DNA of 64,000 bases, taken from Druceiella hillmani (Eukaryota > Arthropoda > Insecta > Lepidoptera > Hepialidae). Positions 60,687 to 64,000 of this stretch are shown in pieces (position 1 is the first letter of the stretch; each line of letters starts with the position of its first letter). Both the position numbers and the translations under genes were made by a program. Location: NCBI GenBank assembly GCA_039881145.1, contig JAYKKI010000066.1, positions 11,485,001 to 11,549,000 of the forward strand, written 5' to 3'. Under the pieces are notes generated by a model. The model was not told the origin of the DNA, made no database searches, and saw nothing but the letters and a program-made list of their open reading frames with translations.

Positions 60687-61393
60687 TTCGGTCCAAGTGT
60701 GAATCATATTAAAAAGGCTCTCGAACTTGTAGGAATGATCGTATCGAATGTTTAACTGAAACATATTTTGGTGCAGATGTCGCTTAATCACAAGGAATTT
60801 AATGACACGATTCTTCACTTTCCATGAATTTGGTGATGTTTCACACATAGTGATATTGTTGATTCTATACACTATACACTAATTAGATTTCATTAAAGTA
60901 GTAACCTATCGCGGGAGCATTTAGCAAGACTGTAAATGATTTTGGCTCAAAACATTTCAGCCGCTCTGGTAAACCTCGCTTTATCAAGAAAATTAGTTAC
61001 TCGTTACTGGAATTCTTAATTTAAAATATTGTTTAAAAAAACGGTAAAATAGTTAGGAACTTAAAACAATCTTTTATTCACGGCTTATGGAAATGGCGCA
61101 ATTATCACAAAGAGTATTTGTGGGCCCCATATAAATGCATTTGTAACAAATCGTGCTAACATGCTTAATGTTTCTATCCTTCTTAAAAGGACATACTTTA
61201 TACTTGTTAGTAGCTTTCATTTCTGGCAAAATTAATTCTCTGTAACGATAACATATGTTGTCTGATTTAAACATTTAGATTTTCTTTCCATTCCTTTACT
61301 AGTATATGACAAAATATAATTCTTTATCTCTTATCTCTCTGTTTAAAAACAACTCCCAGCACCTTAGTTCATTCAAAGTTCTTGGTTCCATCA

Positions 61394-61475
61394 CACCTCG
61401 CTCTGCAACTAACATAGTTTCAGAGCAAGGTGGGCCATATGTGTGGTAACATATACAACCCACCTCGCTCTGAAA
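61394..61475. repeat. Nested inverted and direct repeats of CACCTCGCTCTG
   Basis: CACCTCGCTCTG at 61394, its inverse CAGAGCAAGGTG at 61421, and CACCTCGCTCTG again at 61461. The last two extend to 17-bp arms (61418-61434 and 61459-61475, 16 of 17). Either neighbour can pair with the middle copy, giving mutually exclusive hairpins. Confidence 0.85.
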
Positions 61476-61531
61476 GAACCACCTCCTGCCACCATCACAT
61501 GAGTGGTAACATAGTTGATTGAAGTTTTATA

Positions 61532-61603
61532 ACTGAAGTTCTACAATATTACCACCTTCCACCACCTGGGTGGTGGAAGATGGTAATATCGTAGAACTTC
61601 AGT
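61532..61603. repeat. Short-loop inverted repeat (34-bp arms)
   Basis: Arms 61532-61565 and 61570-61603 match at 32 of 34 positions around the loop ctgg. The arms contain ACCACCTTCCACCAC. Confidence 0.9.
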
Positions 61604-64000
61604 ACTCATACCTCTCTTGAATATTAAAGTTTAACGAAGGTATGAATTATATTTATTTTAAAAAACCCTTTCTTATACAACACTCTATTGAATATTGTAA
61701 TAAAAAAATTCTCGATCCAATTTACAAGTACGCAGAAGTATATGAAAAGTAATCCTGTAACTTCAAAAGTCTTCTCACCTGAACTCGGTTATGAATATTT
61801 TCTTTATAAAATATCCCCATCAATAAAGTATTTTTCTGTAGTCCTGCTAGATTCTGGAATTTTCTTTGTCATCTTGTTTCCTGCCCCTTTTCACTGCTTA
61901 TCACACAGCCAGCAGCCTTCTTTGTTCCTCTTCAAACGACATGTTTGTCCTAAAAAAAATAAAAAAGCAGTAAAGAAACTTTAACGTACGGTGATATGTG
62001 AGACTTAAGTTATCCAAGCAAATTTACTCTGTCTCCACCCAGCACCACAAGTAATCCTTAGTTCTGGCTATCCAAAAATTTCCAACCAAATTCACATAGC
62101 TACACTTCTTTTTAATATATTAAAAGATCCTCGGAGCCCAAATAAAATTTGTTGGCTCACGGCCTTGGGCAAGGATCTAAAAGTTCACTAAAGGTACTTA
62201 TTCCTAAATATACCTCTACGTCCTACAAAAAATTGTTCCCTGTCGAAGTAAGAAATATTTAGAATCACCTGAAAGTCACGTTCCTAAATATTTTCAAAGA
62301 TAGAGTGAAAAAATCCTACTTCTCCGGAAACCTTTTCCTTTGTGCTCTTCCTTCCTTTTTTTCAGCCGAAAACATGTTAATAATTTTGCATTACTAATAC
62401 TTTTGTCTTTTTTGCTCTTTTTCTCTGAAATACCATAATATAAATAATTGTTATTGTAAAATCTCTTTTAGTCTAACAACTGAATTTCATTACCAATTGT
62501 TATGGTTGATTGGAAGAGATTGCTCAAGCAGCAAATAAGTCCGCCATTTGTATTATACATAGAGCTGATAAATAAATAAATAATATCAATTAAACGATGG
62601 TATATATATATATGCAAATGTACAAATCTATACATTATCTTAAATATGAAAGTAATATACCATGGCGGGCTAAATATCATTTCACTTTATTTTTATGGCT
62701 AAATCAAATTATGAATTTACAATATTATATTTTTATTTATAAAATTTTGCATGTAGATATTCATGTAGCGTCTTCAGTAAATATGTATAATCAAAAAGTT
62801 TTTTTTAATATACCTTTCTATAAATATAAAGCCGGAGCGAGAATTTTGTTAGTGCTTTGAGTATTGCGTGGAATAGAGCCCAGGCAGTTCTTTTAATATG
62901 AAAATAGGTTTACCATGCTTCATTTTCAAGCCCTGTTTTGAAAGTGGCAGTTTTATTGTTACATTAATGATATTTTTATTTTTAGCAGTAAAGAATAAAA
63001 AAATCTTACCCTCAAAATTGTTTACTAATTTTTTTTATATTTATTTGTCTCTATCTTAAAAGAGGAAAATGAACAATCTGACCAAGGGCAAGACTGGCTC
63101 AAATGTCAAGAATTGGGCCTCATTTGAAGTGATATTACATTATTTAACAAAAATCATTGCTATAGTCAACTTTCTAGTGAAATAAATACTTGGTAATATT
63201 TAATATAATCAAGTAGGAGGACATAAATATCATTGCGAATAAAAAAATATGCCCTTTCCAATTATTGTTGTAATTTTTGTACAACATTTACATGGGCTTC
63301 GAAAAACCTAGTTTTTCAGAATTTTAGGTCAGTGTTTTAAAAAAGTAATTAATTATTTCGAGGTGAGATGATGTAAAAAGCGATTGGATTGCAAACTGCG
63401 TACCGGTATTTCAGAATGCATTTTGTTAGGAAAGAATTCTGATACTAGTCCAAAGTTTACAGATTTGACATTGTGATTTATAGGTGTTCTTTCCTAAAAG
63501 TAATTGTTTACTTTATACTTACATCATCTTGTATTAATTGTACTCTTTCTAGATAAGGCAAGTTATTTGAAAATAAAGTTCCACGATAGTTAGTTTTGTA
63601 GATAATTATGTTAAGGGTACAGATCATGATATTTTTTCTCTCCCATATTTGAAAGAACTTAGGATTTTTAAATTATGTTAAACATTTACGTGACCTGTTT
63701 CAAGTATACTGTGGATAACAAAAAGTGTTACCTCAATAATTTTTTTTAAGTCAATATTTTTAAAAGTATATGTCATCCTATATCAAGTGGGTGACACTGT
63801 TTGGCAACAAATTTAGTAAATGTGACATGAAAGAAACAGAAATTTCATATTTTGCTAACATATTTACATATTAAACATATAGAAGGAAATACTATTCTAC
63901 GGTTGTACAATTTTAAAATTAATGTGCCTCCAATGTAAACTTAGGTAAAGCGCATGTTTGTCAAAAGAGGGATTTTTTCTCCTTTGTGTATGCATATGTG
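61604..64000. other. AT-rich stretch to the window end, no gene seen
   Basis: A plus-strand frame at 61688-61984 (98 codons, with a hydrophobic segment FSVVLLDSGIFFVILFP) and one at 62597-62860 have no recognisable motif. A short TA run lies at 62600-62614. Nothing else could be supported. Confidence 0.5.

Larger units (their letters stand above)
59122..61393. other. AT-rich stretch with duplications and hairpins, no gene
   Basis: Contains the 178-bp-period duplication at 59438-59705 and hairpins at 59817-59878 and 60652-60686. Minus-strand frames at 60645-60872 and 61074-61274 are open for 66-75 codons but unassignable. Confidence 0.55.

Overview
AT-rich (by eye roughly 70% A+T) nuclear DNA from an animal, most likely an arthropod and probably an insect. 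The evidence is Pol III tRNA-Thr genes, mariner-type transposase relics, decayed RTE-like and jockey/R1-like LINEs, long (TA)n and (CA)n tracts, eukaryotic splice-site pairs, and a heat-shock-type promoter block. No bacterial operon, ribosome binding site, CRISPR array or prophage is present. No complete protein-coding gene can be supported. The window reads as intergenic or intronic DNA built from old transposons, local duplications and simple repeats.

Layout. 0-3.4 kb: unannotatable AT-rich DNA. 3.4-16.2 kb: an inverted duplication (arms about 3.89-5.92 kb and 11.87-14.69 kb). Each arm carries tRNA-Thr sequence, one of them probably functional. A mariner relic lies at the inner edge of arm 2 and a direct duplication just beyond it. 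17.2-17.6 kb: LINE reverse-transcriptase (RT) relic. 22.6-25.1 kb: GC-raised islands with good splice-site pairs, protein unidentified. 27.2-28.6 kb: RTE-clade LINE relic whose C-terminal part is a GC-rich island. 35.1-36.0, 38.4-38.9 and 40.7-41.4 kb: two further RT relics and a LINE ORF1 relic. 42.9 kb: a well-formed tRNA-Thr(UGU). 47.4-49.4 kb: a decayed copy of a widespread invertebrate DDE-like gene family (FDLQ/PKKD motifs) with candidate spliced N-terminal exons. 51.8-52.2 kb: a CRE-containing candidate first exon plus a second exon. 56.4-56.9 kb: a mariner relic whose start codon lies just downstream of a TATA box and heat-shock elements. 59.0-61.6 kb: a candidate phase-0 exon and a cluster of hairpins.

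The most unusual element is a dispersed foldback repeat family with copies near 15.1, 32.4, 33.4, 39.2 and 54.9 kb and fragments near 30.85 and 46.2 kb. It contains what looks like a minimal type I hammerhead self-cleaving ribozyme: stem I CCAC/GTGG, core CTGAAGA, a stem II hairpin, GAAA, and the self-complementary octamer ACCTAGGT as helix III.

All recognisable LINE relics, the DDE-like relic and the second mariner lie on the minus strand; one mariner lies on plus. This could mean the window is inside a long intron of a plus-strand gene, because transposons in introns are often biased to the antisense orientation. That is an inference only.
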